Positions 49,621-62,277 of a stretch of 64,000 nucleotides of DNA are shown in pieces (position 1 is the stretch's first letter; every line of letters starts with the position of its first letter). This DNA is from Silene latifolia. Taxonomy: Eukaryota > Streptophyta > Magnoliopsida > Caryophyllales > Caryophyllaceae. A program made the translations under genes and the position numbers. The notes below the pieces were generated by a model. It was not told where the DNA came from. It was given only the letters and a program-made list of their open reading frames with translations, and did no database searches. Location of the stretch: NCBI RefSeq assembly GCF_048544455.1, contig NC_133532.1, positions 13,890,948-13,954,947 on the forward strand. The letters run 5' to 3'.

Positions 49621-50339
49621 ATACGTCAAAAGAAAGGCAACAACTTTAAGGAAAGTTCAGTAAGAAAGGTGGTAATCAAAGGTTAAGGAAAACATCCACT
49701 TTTAATTTTGGTTCACTGGATGACTTGGAAACAACAATAATGAGAAGTGCACCAACATCAACTCAACACCACAATACTCTTAGTCAATCAAGTCAGCCAC
49801 AGTTAAAGAGAGAAAGGAGGAGGAGAAGGAAGACTGCCTAATGGATGTTAAAGAAGAAAGATGCATGTGAAGGCTTAGTTATCTGCTTGTGATGGCTTAT
49901 TTTGCTGACTATAATGACCTTGTGTAAACCTCTGAATTTTATGGCCTTTTTTTGTTGTTTTGGCAAGAGGAGAGGTATACCTTGCTTGTTTTTGTGATGG
50001 AAAACATAATGTTAAGTTTGCCAGTGTATATAAAATGAGTTTAAATGCTAAGTTTTGTTGGTCCACATTTCATTTAATCTCTTTTGTGGATCCGGTGGAA
50101 AAAAATAGAACAAAAAAATTGATGTAAAAGAAGTGGAGGGAAATTAAATGGAGGAAGGAGAAGTAAAAGAAGTAGAGGGAAATTGATGTATAGGCATTTA
50201 CCAAATAAGAAGCCAAAAAGAGGGAAACGAAATAAGATACATGTCAGCATAAAGAGTCAGCCACATCACCAAGTTAACAATCAAAATTGACAGATTGCGA
50301 AATTAAGGTCATGCACTCATGCTCATTAGTTTATATAGA

Positions 50340-51065
50340 GTACAAGGCTACCACCAAAAGTTTAATTAAATAGAGGGGTACCTTATAGGAATCGAAAAAA
50401 CTGAGAGTACCTTATAGAAAAACCCAAAACTATATCTTTCTCGCTCATAATCTGACGATATAAGCGGATATGCAAATTTCGAATTTGAGTGTTTATAAGG
50501 TCTGTAAAATATGGCTAAAACTTTTCACTTATTTACCTTGATGATAGAATTATTTTCAAAACTTCACTTATTTACCTTGATAAACATAGGTACCTACAAT
50601 TGAATTCCAATATCCAGACACAGACACTTTTTTTATTGATATTGAAAATTTAATTGTAAAAAAAATTGCTTTTTTTAGTGGGAGGAAATTTAATGAATGA
50701 ATGAGTTATCCTTATTTAAGAAATGATAATTTCATAGGAAATAATGAAAGCAGAGAATATGGAAGGTTTATTTTGAGAATAGGGAAATGTTCAGAATTCA
50801 CACTTCTAGAGAAGAATGGTTGAATCATTAATTGAATTTTGTTTTTATACTTCTTCTACTTTGTAAAATTTTGGATAGGGATTGGTCCTGGGGCCCTGGT
50901 CAACTGAACAGGTTGAACATGGGTATAGCCGGTTCTGGAAACAACTAAGTGTGTTTTATTTTAGATCGTTGTTACAAATTATATATGATATCATAAATGT
51001 CTGAGTTAGTTGAATAAGCACATTATAGAGGAAAAATATAGAACCAATTATTTAGGGTCTTGATT
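50340..51065. repeat. Spacer with MULE-type end fragment
   Basis: 50346-50430 contains GAGGGGTACCTTATAGGAAT and GTACCTTATAGAAAAACCC, resembling the terminal sequence at 54392. The remainder to 51065 holds nothing I can assign. Confidence 0.35.
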
Positions 51066-51929
51066 TTCGCAGTACACATTTTACTCATTGTAGTACACTG
51101 TTGACAATTTACCCCTCTCATTTCCCCTTTATTTTTCCCTTTCTAATTTCTTTCTAATGTATTCTCTCTCAATTCAAACACCTATTCTCCTATAATTTCA
51201 TATCCTCGCTATATATTTTCGGCTACTGTTAACGAGGTCGGGGGATGGGTTCCTCGTCGACTAGGTCGCCAATGGTGAGAAGCACCCGTTAATTTCCTTC
51301 TTGCCATACTGGGTGATTTGGTGGGTGACCAAATATTCCATCTAGGCAATCTGCCAACCATGTTATACTATTGCCAAATAGTGAGCAATTTTAGTATTGG
51401 TTAATACATTGTTTAAATCTCTAAGAAATTAAGAATTTGTTATACAAACAAGAATTAATTTATGTTGGCTTTCGACAAAGTTTGGGGTATTTGTTCAGTT
51501 AACCAGTTATTCACCTTTGTGTTCAATTAATCTGAAATAAGTTCATGTTCCGTCAAACTAGTCACCGACGACCCTCTGTCGCCCTACTCGACGGCGACGC
51601 AGGCCATGTGGTGGCATCCCGGTTACCCAATACTCCCGACATCTTACACCAATTAACCCGTGATTAATTTTAACATAAACCCTAATTAAAAAAAAATACA
51701 AAATTATAGCAAAGAATCAATTTAATTAGTAATATTGGATTACATGAATTAGATACTTGCTCTACTCGATTAATCATTCATAATTGAATAATTTTTGAGG
51801 TAGGTAAGAGTTAACAATAGAGAGAGGCATAGAGAGAATTAAGTTTGATATTTTTTAGTTAAGGGTAGACAAATGGAAAGTCCGGTACAAAAAGTACTTT
51901 AATGAGTAAAAAAGGTACTGCGAAAATAA
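51066..51929. mobile_element. MULE-like element, TTTCGCAGTAC ends
   Basis: The left end TTTTCGCAGTACACATTTTA and reversed right end TTTTCGCAGTACCTTTTTTA match well, followed by ACTCATT on both sides. A part of the same sequence recurs at 58050-58140. No transposase and no clean target duplication. Confidence 0.55.
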
Positions 51930-51954
51930 ATTATGATTATTTAATGACAAGTCA

Positions 51955-52190
51955 CTACAAGAAAAATGTCACTTAACAGCCAATGTGTGCGAGTCACAGT
52001 ATATTGGTTGCAAATTGGCGACCAACTACATAGTAGATGCAAACTAGCAACCAATAACTTATTCGTCGCTAGGAAATTAGTTTCTGATTAGCAACAGTTT
52101 TAATACTAGTCTCAAAATTGCAACCAAAATTTAAAATTACTCGCAGATTTGCAACTAATATAGCGACCAACTCATTTTTTACCTAAACAA
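51955..52190 (+). mobile_element. CACTA element left end
   Basis: Begins CACTACAAGAAAAATGTC, a common plant CACTA terminus. Repeats like TTGGTTGCAAA and CGACCAACT occur in both orientations up to about 52175. No right end is found, so it is truncated. Confidence 0.6.
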
Positions 52191-52287
52191 AAAAAACTTA
52201 TAACGGAAAGGTACGTAATTGACTAAGACACCTGAAATGTAACAGGTAAACAAACAACCAAGATGAAAGAAGTATGGAATCAGAATA

Positions 52288-53699
52288 AGGGATTTTCTAT
52301 CATATACCCCTATATCTTTCTACAACATACTTCTAAATCTTCTAAGTTTCTACCATCTACCATTATCATCATGGTCGTCTCCGAGTTTTCGGGGGCCCTG
52401 TGCGAGATTTTCAAAAGAGGCCCTTATAAAACAATATTTATGTTATTATATGCTCTCAAATATTATTTTTTCAATGTAAAGAGTATATATTTAGAAGTTG
52501 TAAATGTTATTAATGTGGCATATTCATGTATTAGTAATACTAAAAATATAGTGAGTAAAAAAAATTAAAAACATAATTGCATATCTCAAAGTAACAAAAA
52601 ATCAAAAAAGACTGGAAGAAAATATAATTTGGAATAAGTAAAGGTTATTGTAAATAATAAATATTAATATAAAAAGACTAAATAATAAGGATTAATAAAT
52701 AAAAGTACCAAACAATTGTTAGAAATGTAGTCTTGGAAAACAACAAAATAAAGTCTAAAAAAGCGGTCATAAAAAATCTTGCAAAACAATAAAAAGGAGT
52801 CTAAGAAACCGGTCATTAGAAGCTTCGAACCTGAGACCACTAGACCAGCAAGAATTTACTGTCTTTCTTGTGTACCAATTGATATACATGAGTATATTCA
52901 TTCTTTTCTAATAGGCCCCCAAAATTTGGGGGTTGTGTGTGACCGCACGGGTCGCACATGCTAAAAGCTGGCCCTGATTATCATCATCAACTAACCCAAC
53001 ATCTCCCTCCTTTTCTAGAGTATCCATAAACACCGCCATCCACCACTAATCACTCACAAATAATGGACCCACCACTGAAACACCTATCCCACCACGACCA
53101 CCATTATTTGTTATCCAGACTCCATATTGCCCCTGTAACCTCTCGGAAACCCACCGACACGGCTGTCCTACTCCCTACTCATACTTCTTCTACGACACAA
53201 CCACCACCGCGATGTAACAAGAGCGTGTCAAACTCTCCAACTATTGAGACATTTATCCTGAAATTCTGCCAACGCCCACTCCCCACCGATAGTTCTGCCT
53301 TATGATGAGGTTATTTTGAGTGTGTGGATGAGAGGTGGTGGCTATGGTGTCGTCTGAACCCGCCGATCGGGATATGTCGACATCGTTGGGGCATGATTGT
53401 GGTAGGGTTTTTGTCTCGATTGAAATAGTTGGTTGGTTTTGTGGTGGGCCAGTGGCAAGGAGAAGGTTGGTGGTGATGATGCACAATTTAGTGAGAGGAG
53501 GGAAGGGGAAGAAATTAATGTGATTAGGGTATTTAGATACTAATTAATCAATTAAATCAATGTTAAATAACATAATAATAAAGTTAATTGAGTATATGGT
53601 GGAAGATTCAAAGAATTGTGGGTATATAAAGCTAAAAAGCGTAAGAGTATAAGGTAGAAACATAAAAAAAAACATAAGGATATATGCTGGAAAATCCCT
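52288..53699. mobile_element. MULE-like element, AGGGATTTTC ends
   Basis: Left AGGGATTTTCTATCATATAC and reversed right AGGGATTTTCCAGCATATAT are long imperfect inverted repeats. Flanks share AGAATAA, a possible degenerate duplication. The inside includes a GGGGGCCC-bounded insertion (about 52380-52975) and Pro/His-rich frames on both strands near 53063-53500 that may be captured host DNA. Confidence 0.55.
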
Positions 53700-53967
53700 A
53701 ATAAGAATAAAGATAATAAGAAGGATTTTTATTCTTATACTTCCTTTTGTCAAGTTGTTTACTTATCTTTTATATTTTTTGTGATAAGTTTTTTAATTAA
53801 AGGTAATCAAATAATTGGGAAAAGGAATTAGTTAAGAATGAATGAACGGTATCTACAATATTACACCATATAATCCACATCAGGATAATATTATACAAAT
53901 AATTTGTTCTTATAATCTCGTAAAATCAAGCAAATTATTCAACGTAAAGAAGGAGTTCGATCTTAAA
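53700..53967. other. Unassigned spacer
   Basis: AT-rich, no gene or element end seen. Confidence 0.35.
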
Positions 53968-54177
53968 TACTCCCTCCGTCCCGGTCAATATTTATCTATT
54001 TCCATTTTGGGATGTTTCAGTGGATAGTTATCTATTTCCTTATTTGGTCATCTTTTGTGGACATCTTTCATGTACATGTGGGTTATAGGTTTTGTGTGGT
54101 CAAAATTCATTGATTTTTCTTTCCTTAATCTTTGTGCCAAGAGTAATAGATAACTATTGATCGAAACAGATGGAGTA
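53968..54177. mobile_element. Stowaway-like MITE
   Basis: Ends TACTCCCTCCGTCCCGGTCA and, reversed, TACTCCATCTGTTTCGATCA. Internal repeats of TTATCTATTTCC and its complement TAATAGATAACT. No ORF. Confidence 0.7.
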
Positions 54178-54391
54178 TATTTGTAGGAGCATTCGGTCAA
54201 ATTACGGTTAGAAGTAAAGGGGCATTTGGTTCATATGAGGGTAAGGGAATGGAATCAACAAAGGAAACAATGAGATTACCCCAAGTTTACTTCATTGTTT
54301 GGTTACTTTATCACTAGTTTTTGAACCCGTGCACTGCACGGGTAGTAACAGAAATAATTATTAAAAGTAAAGACTTATGTATTTTTTTTTA

Positions 54392-54754
54392 GGGTTTTTC
54401 TACATGATACCCTTGTATTTCTTCAAATTTTACGTGGTACCCCTCGCTTTTTAAAAATATCAATGGTACCCCTAAACTTAATGAAAACATCTTAAAATAC
54501 CCAAATTCCTCTATTCCGCTCCTTTTAAATGTTTAGTCTTCACTTTTTTTATTGATTTTTTGACAATAATTTGTCATATCATTAACATAAACATTGTTTA
54601 ATCAATCGTAAACATATTTTCTGTGTAAAATTTAACTGTTTAAAAACGTGATTTTTTGGTTTGGGTATTTTGAGACATATAACTAAATTTAGGGGTACCA
54701 CTGATGTTTTCAAAAACGTAAGGGTATCACAATTCGAAAAAAAACAGAGGTATC
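54392..54754. mobile_element. MULE-type element with about 100-bp inverted repeats
   Basis: The left half GGGTTTTTCTACATGATACC...GGTACCCCTAAACTTAATG is mirrored on the right, reading reversed GATACCTCTG...GGTACCCCTAAATTTAG. The right end is cut at 54754 by the LTR that starts there. Same family as the fragments near 28150 and 50380. Confidence 0.6.
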
Positions 54755-56160
54755 TGTAACACCCCTATACTCCAAGTGCCTTATCAGGACCACTTAAGGC
54801 ATAGAAGTGCTACCATCTCGGTCATCCGAGGCAATGTATATCAAATAGACAATAACGAAACGTACTTTATTAAATAAGTTTAAGTGATTACATAACAAAA
54901 CCAACTGTAAAGTAAAATACAACTGTTCTTAAACTATAAACCAACTAAATTAAACTGTCTTAACAAACACAGCGGAAGACTAAAGACTCTGATATGTGAT
55001 GACTCCATCCCCAGCTAGATCCCTTGCGTATCCAAGATATACCTGTCAAACAACTGCTCACCACCCCCAAATGGATCGCCACAGTTTTTAAAACATTTAA
55101 ACGGGCTGAGTACTAATTGCATAAAAACAACAGCTGCAATGAAACCATATTATAAACAACTCAAACAACACATCTCTATCTCCACAACTCCACCATATCT
55201 CCACATATCTGTCTACACACCGAAGTGTGTAGCCCTGCCAAAGTACCCATCGCAACAGATACTCCTCGCCGCCAGTGGGGGACCGCAGCCGTTTCCACCT
55301 AAGCCCCGCTCATCTCCATCGAGCGATAAACCCATGTTCATTAATGTGCACATCCCATTATGTGCGGGCTTCACAGAGGGCGAATCAAGGGCGTGAAACC
55401 ACTCCCGCAAGTGACTCCACTCAGCCAGGGACGCACCCCAAAGATCACAGACAGATAAACAGTAATCACAACACAAAACCAACAACCGTTTGAATCAATC
55501 AATAATACGAAATCACAACCGTCTGAATCAATCAACAATCACTAACTACAGCACAACCACCACACATTATGTAATTAATACTGAGTAGGGAAACCCTACC
55601 TGGAACAGCAATCACCAAGATCGTCACAATCAGCTAATCAACATCGTCCTTCAATGAAATTACTTCCTATTAAACATACAATCACAATCTAACATCAACA
55701 ATACTCCCTAAAACCCCCAAATTACCCAATTAGGGTTTTAACGACTAAAGTCAATGAAACGATATAAAAACTATACTAGGATCTTACCCACAATACGACG
55801 GTCTCAACGACGTAAATAACACAACGATCCGATGACTCTAGCCCTTAGGATTTGATAGCAATGCGAAAGAGGAGAGTAACGTAACATGTTTTCACTCTTT
55901 AAGAAACTTGGAAAAGGGTAAAATGAAGAAAAATTGACGAAAGATGATTTTATATCCTTCTCGCGTTACTATCAAAACCCGACAAAATAACCCGTAAGAC
56001 TCACTTACTCGATCGAGTAGGTAACTTACTCGATCGAGTAGGTAACTTACTCGATCGAGTGCCCCTTACTCGATCGAGTGCCACACATACTCGATCGAGT
56101 ACCCATCAGGCAGACTACTGTTTCGTATAAAAACATACTTACTCGACAGAGTAAGCTCCA
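54755..56160 (-). mobile_element. Gypsy LTR fragment with palindrome array
   Basis: Starts TGTAACACCCCTATACTCC, a common start/end phrase of plant gypsy LTRs. Five ACTCGATCGAGT palindromes lie at 56007-56100. No protein domain. The far end is not identifiable, so the length is approximate. Confidence 0.5.
56007..56100. repeat. Array of five 12-bp palindromes ACTCGATCGAGT
   Basis: Copies at 56007, 56028, 56049, 56068 and 56089, spaced 21, 21, 19 and 21 bp. A degenerate sixth lies near 56130. Confidence 0.95.
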
Positions 56161-56945
56161 CTCGTATAAAAACAATACTTATTTTAATTAACTTACCCCA
56201 CAACAATACTTATTTTAATCACCCCACCCACAATAATACCCCGCAAAAACTTTTCTCTCTCCAATTACCAAACCCCACTACAATACTTCACCTTATTTTA
56301 ATCCATCTCCTTAATTTTAGTGTCCCCACGAATAGGGGGTTTATCTAGAATACGAGGGAGTATTAAATAAGTAAATATTATAAAATTTTAATTTACCTAT
56401 CCATACATTTTTTATAACTTTATGTTGCTTAATTTTATTCGTAGTACTCTACTTTTTTTTCCTCGACTTTTTAATTTATGCGACATATGTTATTTTTCTA
56501 CCCGTTAGCATATCAATGTTTTAGTTCTAATACGCATGTGAGTAAGGATAATTAATATTATGCATATCATTATTCAAATGACATCTAAATTCAAAATTAA
56601 ATTCATTGCAAATTACACGATCAAAACTTATATGAATCTACTTTGCTTTATTCTCGGCCTAAATCCTTTAAATGAAAATAACGTACAAATTTCTAGCTAA
56701 ATAAAAAGAACTCTCTGCCTTTGCCTTTGTTCTTGGTTGGTTTATCATTGAATATTTCAATTGAAGTTGTCTTTTATCCAGTATTGGCAATCGACATCTT
56801 AGTGATCTTACTATAGTCCAACAACTCTAGTATATCTTATAATCTTAGGTAAACCAAATAGTAAGATTTTTCCCTAAATTCCCAATCTTGTTTATTCACT
56901 AACTTATAACACAAATTAATTGTCGATTCACTTGCTATTCACTAT

Positions 56946-56948
<3 letters not shown>

Positions 56949-56989
<41 letters not shown>
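56949..56989. repeat. TA microsatellite
   Basis: About 20 TA units, inside the Helitron region. Confidence 0.9.
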
Positions 56990-56991
<2 letters not shown>

Positions 56992-57817
56992 AATCATTAT
57001 TAAATTATTTTCTTACAAACATAATATTGAACTAGATATTATACTATCAAATAAAGAGTAAATATTGGCTTATTTTATTGAGTACTCCATACAATATTGC
57101 GAGTAGTAGATATTACACTATCAATTAGATATTATACTATCAAACCGTTATTATAGTAAAGCAAGCTATTAACTAATTCCAATTTTTAGAAATTTACCAA
57201 TTTTATTGTATAGTTTAAAATTTATCGCACATTATAAAATGTAAAATTATCATGTGCGGAGTATGTTACTATAATAACGGTTAGAGCAAATGTTTCCATA
57301 TTTATTATATGAGATTCGAATTACTTAAATTGACATAATTATATTCAAAATTGCGTTTAACACATGACAAAATATTTCCTTTTTTCTACTTTCACATCCG
57401 AAATATCTTTGAAGCGTGTTTAAAAAGTTGACATTTTTATTAAATATATGGAATAAATGTGAACTTTTTATAATAGGTAATCAATCATCAATATATCTTA
57501 AAAACGTTATAGTGTATAAATGTACGCATATATTGACATAAATGTGTAAGGAATCTTCTAGTTAAATTGTGGATGACAATTAATTAATAAAATTGTATAA
57601 TTTGTATTTCCTTATTTATGCTAATCATAATCTTACGGTGCAATAAAGGACATAATAAATATTTCCTAAGATGTCCAAAATTAACCTAAAAATATTTTAC
57701 GTGATTGCCTCTATTTTTATTTTATTTTTTAGAAATTCAGCAAATTACACGTGGCATATGAATAGGTGTTGACACGTGGCGATCAAATAGGTTGATGGTT
57801 GTTGCTTTAATATAATA

Positions 57818-58652
57818 CTAGTTTTAGAACCCGTGCATTGCAATGGTGGTTACAGAAAGTATTATTAAAGGTTAAAACTTATGTTTTTTTGGATTTAGTA
57901 AATAACTATCTTTTAAATTTTTTTACTTTGTCTACCCATACACTTTTAGTAAATTTATGTTGCTTAATTTTATTCGAAATACTCTAATTTTTAACTTATG
58001 AGAGGTGAAATGTGAAAAATGGATAAAAAATTATTGTAGATTTGATAACCTATTTATTACACAATGTACATTTAATTTTACTCATTTTTGTACACTTTTT
58101 ATCATACTACCCCTCTGATTTGTTTTCCTCTCAATTCTCTAACTTCTCTCTCATTTAATCTCCCTCCTACAATCAGCGTTCGCCATTACTGACGGACTAC
58201 CTCAAAACCCACCAGCACACCCTCCACCGCATTGGTGACCGCACCCAACATCTCAGACCACGACATCCCTCTCAACCACTATCTCTACACCCTCCCTCCT
58301 CCCCCGCAACTAACCACCACGCACTTTGCAATCCATATCCTACGTCTTCCAACTACCCTACTCCCTCTTGCCCTCATCATCCCCTACGTCCTGTACCTCC
58401 AGCATAAATACCATCCTAACCCCACCTCATGCGTGACCTCTTAACCTTATCTCTCACCCTATCATAACCAACTCATCGCTACCTCTCCTCTTTATATGAC
58501 GACTTCCCACCATCAACACCGCGTCACCGCCCATTCATTCGCCTTTCAAATCGCCAAATACTACTTTTTTTATTTCTTTGCTTTTGTTTATTGAGTTATA
58601 TTGACATTTGCCTCTCAACATTGTAAAACATTTTGTCATGCAACACACTAAT
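57818..58652 (-). mobile_element. Decayed Helitron 3' end plus MULE-like fragment
   Basis: CTAG at 57818-57821 with a degenerate hairpin ACCCGTGCATTGCAATGGT (57829-57847) marks a Helitron 3' end on -. From 58050 to about 58140 the sequence matches part of the element at 51066. A Pro/Thr-rich open frame (58232-58444) has no family motif and I do not call it a gene. The Helitron 5' end is not found. Confidence 0.4.
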
Positions 58653-61600
58653 TGTGACACCCTTAAAAAATTAGCGTTATCTAATTACTTAAATGCGTAA
58701 ATTCTACGGAAAAACTGGTAGGATATGTTTGTAAATGGTTCAACTAGTCAAAAACCTGCAATTTCAAAATTTTTTTCTAACTAAACCATTCACAACCAAT
58801 CCAACTCAAGAAGACCAACAATCCCAGAAGCGGGTGCCAAGACCCTGCAAAAGCTGATGAACTACTTTACATGCCATAGCTAAATAAGAAAGTAGAATGA
58901 TACAAACCCAAAATGGAAAAGGGAGACATATGTCCCTTCAAATTATATACAAACCAAAAGTTAAAAGGTTATATACATAACCAAAAGATAAAAGGTTTCT
59001 ACAAAAGAAAACCAAACTAGGTCCAAGGTTCCTTGCTCACTAGCTCGTCTGTGACCCCCAACAAAGCATCAACAACCTGTCAATCGCATTTTATACAAAC
59101 ACGAAAGCCACAATTCAGTGGGGAGTAACTTCGAGTCCTCCCAGCCACGAATCGTCAAAATTAATGTAACATGTAATGTAACATGTAAACAATTTGATAA
59201 ACCATTTACTTATCATGTATTCTAGAAAATGACCCCTAAACTGACCAAACTAAACTATCATGTGAATCATATAACAAATAGTAATCCAAACTTTATCAAT
59301 CAGAACCGCTTACATCTCACCTATTACAGTTCATAAAATCACCATACAAGAAAGGGCAATATATCAAAGACAGGCATAAGTTCTTAGCACGATCAATAGT
59401 CACTTTGTAACTCGAGTCTATACCACGAGGTAGGGAAGGTAATCGAACCGGTATCTTGGCTCAGCGGTTAATATTAATAAAACATGGCCAAGAGACAACA
59501 CAACCCTAGCCTAAAATCTGCTTGAGACCTAGACATGCGGATACACACCACCGCACCCAAGACCTACAACTTTTTTTTTTAAAACAAAGTGAAGTGAGTA
59601 CCCTAAGGACACCACCGAAGGGTTGGCTAGTACTTAAGCTGACCACTTACTATCAAAATAAGTAACTGAGGTCATGCCCCAACTTGGATAAACATCCACT
59701 AGTCAGGAACACAAAGGCTATCAAGCAGTGAACATATACTCGTCAAAGACTATAAAGACCTATCTATGATGAAGGCCGAAGTACTCACCTAGGACCTAGT
59801 CCCAGCTAGTCCTAGCTTGAATACTTTAGCCCACACCACACAAGACTCACCACACCGATCAAGTAAGACACCCACTTAACCATAAGAGGGCAATAAGTCC
59901 TACTTACAAACATAAATTCTAATATTCTATCATGTGAAAGGCTATATAAATGTCTAATCAATGAGATAAACCAAAGAATCCTCAATACAAATTCAATACT
60001 AACTTCCAATTCTAGCAATTTTAACAATATTAAAGGCTTTAGGGGAATCTAGGGCCATTACTACAAAATAAGAAGCTATTTAAATTCAACTAACTAAATA
60101 AGAAGCTATTTAAATTCAACTAACTACACATGTGAAATAGAGATATAATAAATGGCCTAAAACAAGAAAAGGGCCGATTATCTAATTCATTCAACCGAAT
60201 TTTTACCCGCAACCCCCTGCGGCAGTGCGGGTCAAATTGCGGCTGACCAATCACTCAATTAACTGACATCGCATCAGTTAAAGGGACTAAGGCTCAGTTT
60301 TCGGCACAATCAACAAAGCATTACAGTTATCCCTATACAATTCATTCTGAGCCTATTATTTACAAATTCATTTTGTAAACTATCCTAACATGTGATAACT
60401 ATTGATATAAGCATAGTTTTATCATTAACATAATTTTTATTACTTATATGATTCAATTCCTAAAGTGTACTCATACTAACTATGTCATTAATAAACCTGA
60501 AATGACCAATTTTGCAAGGAAAACCGCGAAACAAACAACGGACCGACCCGGGCCAGCCGTGGGCTAGCCGTGGGCCTGCCACGGGCCTGCCACGGCCTGC
60601 CGGCCTGCTGCCCCACCCTTAATCCTCTTTTTTTTCATTTTTGTTTAGTAAAAGACCGTCTGAACATTAATTAATCGTCCCCAATTCAACTTTGTTAATT
60701 TAAACTAACAAAAGGCATAATTTAAGCTAACAATTGACATGCATGCAACCATTCTAGACATGTGAAAATTACTACACCAACAAAAATTACAAAACATACA
60801 AAAACAACAAAGATTGTGACGATAATCCGTCGAGTAACTCGAAATATGTTACCTTAAGCTAGAAAAAGGAGCAATTAGCACCACAAACCCAAACCCTAAC
60901 TAGCAACTATCCGCTATCTTCAATAATATACGAGTCCCCAAACTCGTCTTCCAATCCTTCACCTAAATAAACAATTAAAACACAATAATAAGCACATAAA
61001 ACCGAATTTCCGAAAATTGGTCTTAAAACAACTTAATGAAAATTGAAATTAGAACATACTAAGTTGTAGATCTCGGCGGGGATTAGGAAAGGTAAATTAT
61101 GCAAAAATCCGATAAGAAACGAAGAAATTGTGACGATTTTAAGCTTGAATGTATAAGAAATGTGTTTGGTATGGTTTGATGTTGATGATGATGAAGATAG
61201 AACAAAGAAATCAGAAAAAAAAGAATAAAGGGGAAGGGGATGCCGCGTGAGGGGGGAAGGAAAGGAGGAAAAGGAAGTGCGGGATTTTTAGTCGGGATTT
61301 TTACGAGTCGGTTTTGACTTGTTTCAATAATAATTAAATCCGTAAGTCAAACGCAAATTCCGTCAAGACCAAAGTTCTTAAACATGAGATTACAATAAAA
61401 TTGAGTATTCATACGACCCATTTCCAAATTCGTTTACCCAACGTTCAAACGAATTGTCATTTTCCCCCCGATACGCCCTTATTTCGAAATAAAAGATTTT
61501 ACACGGTTTAAACTATTTTTAAACATTTCAAAACTATCAAAATAAATACTTTTCTTCAAAATATAATAAAATTATATTTCTTTGAATTATTTTTTACTTT

Positions 61601-61682
61601 AAATACATTATTGTCAAATTTTACTTGATTAATTAATTATTTTCGAAATATATTAACGGTCCGAAATTTACGGGGCGTTACA
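58653..61682. mobile_element. 3.0-kb solo LTR (Ty3/gypsy) with 5-bp target duplication
   Basis: Starts TGTGACACCCTTAAAAAATT and ends AATTTACGGGGCGTTACA. The duplication CTAAT is perfect at 58648-58652 and 61683-61687. It contains no gag-pol. TGTGACACCC...GGGGCGTTACA ends are common in plant chromovirus-type gypsy LTRs, from family knowledge. A tandem 30-bp repeat TAACTAAATAAGAAGCTATT lies near 60065-60120. Confidence 0.85.
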
Positions 61683-61748
61683 CTAATTTGAGATAATTTA
61701 AAATGGGAGATTAAACAATAAAATTAAAATGGATAAAAGAAAGTAAGT

Positions 61749-61786
<38 letters not shown>

Positions 61787-62277
61787 CAAAAACACCTTAT
61801 GTACTCATTACATTTCAAGGTCATAATATTATGTATTAGTGGTTAGATAATTTTTTAAAGTCACACTAACTTATATAAATTTAAAATAATACTATTTAAA
61901 TTGAGTTTTTGTTAATTATTTATAATCTATTGCTCAATATATGTTGTAGAATTACTTGAGAAATTTTAGCTAATTTATATTTTGTTTTTCTATACTAACT
62001 TTTTCTAAAACTGAATATCAAAATAAAGTAAGATTGTTTCAAGGTAATGAAATATTCTCTTCCGTTTCTTTCGTTAAATGATGCACTTTAATTTAGAGAA
62101 AGAATCAAAATTTATGATTAGTAGCCAACTTACTTGTTATAGTAGTTTATGAGATGCGATTTCGACAGTGGCTCATTGCGTTGTGAGAAAAGATTCCTGT
62201 TTAAAAAAAAAAGAATCTTGATTTTAAGAGAATATTTACATTTTAATTATTTTGTGAGGAGTATTAAAATTACGTAA
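61683..62277. other. AT-rich spacer with a T36 run
   Basis: A T run of about 36 at 61751-61786. No gene or element end seen. Confidence 0.4.

Larger units (their letters stand above)
46733..50339 (-). mobile_element. Helitron-like element carrying MuDR and CACTA fragments
   Basis: On - the 3' end is CTAG (46733-46736) with hairpin CCGCGCAAATGCGCGG (46745-46760). A 5'-type start TCTATATAAACTAATGAGCA lies at 50339, but the base before it is C rather than the expected A. Between them are a MuDR transposase relic, CACTA subterminal repeats and unrecognised exon-like pieces. Limits are therefore likely, not proven. Confidence 0.55.
54314..57817 (-). mobile_element. Helitron, - orientation, with nested insertions
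   Basis: The 3' end on - is CTAG (54314-54317) before T, with hairpin ACCCGTGCACTGCACGGGT (54325-54343). The right side ends at the next Helitron terminus (57818) and shows two CACGTGGC motifs (57749-57756, 57773-57780), as near other Helitron 5' ends here. The exact TC start is lost. A MULE-type repeat and a gypsy LTR fragment lie inside. Confidence 0.55.

Noticed and set aside
53063-53523. Pro/His-rich frames on both strands
   Set aside because: Low complexity, inside a MULE-like element, no family motif; at most captured fragments.
55139-55493. Overlapping frames of 72-90 codons on both strands
   Set aside because: They lie in gypsy LTR-like DNA and show no conserved domain.
56007-56100. 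CRISPR-like array
   Set aside because: Palindromic 12-mers at 19-21 bp spacing with near-identical spacers in plant LTR-like DNA; not a CRISPR.
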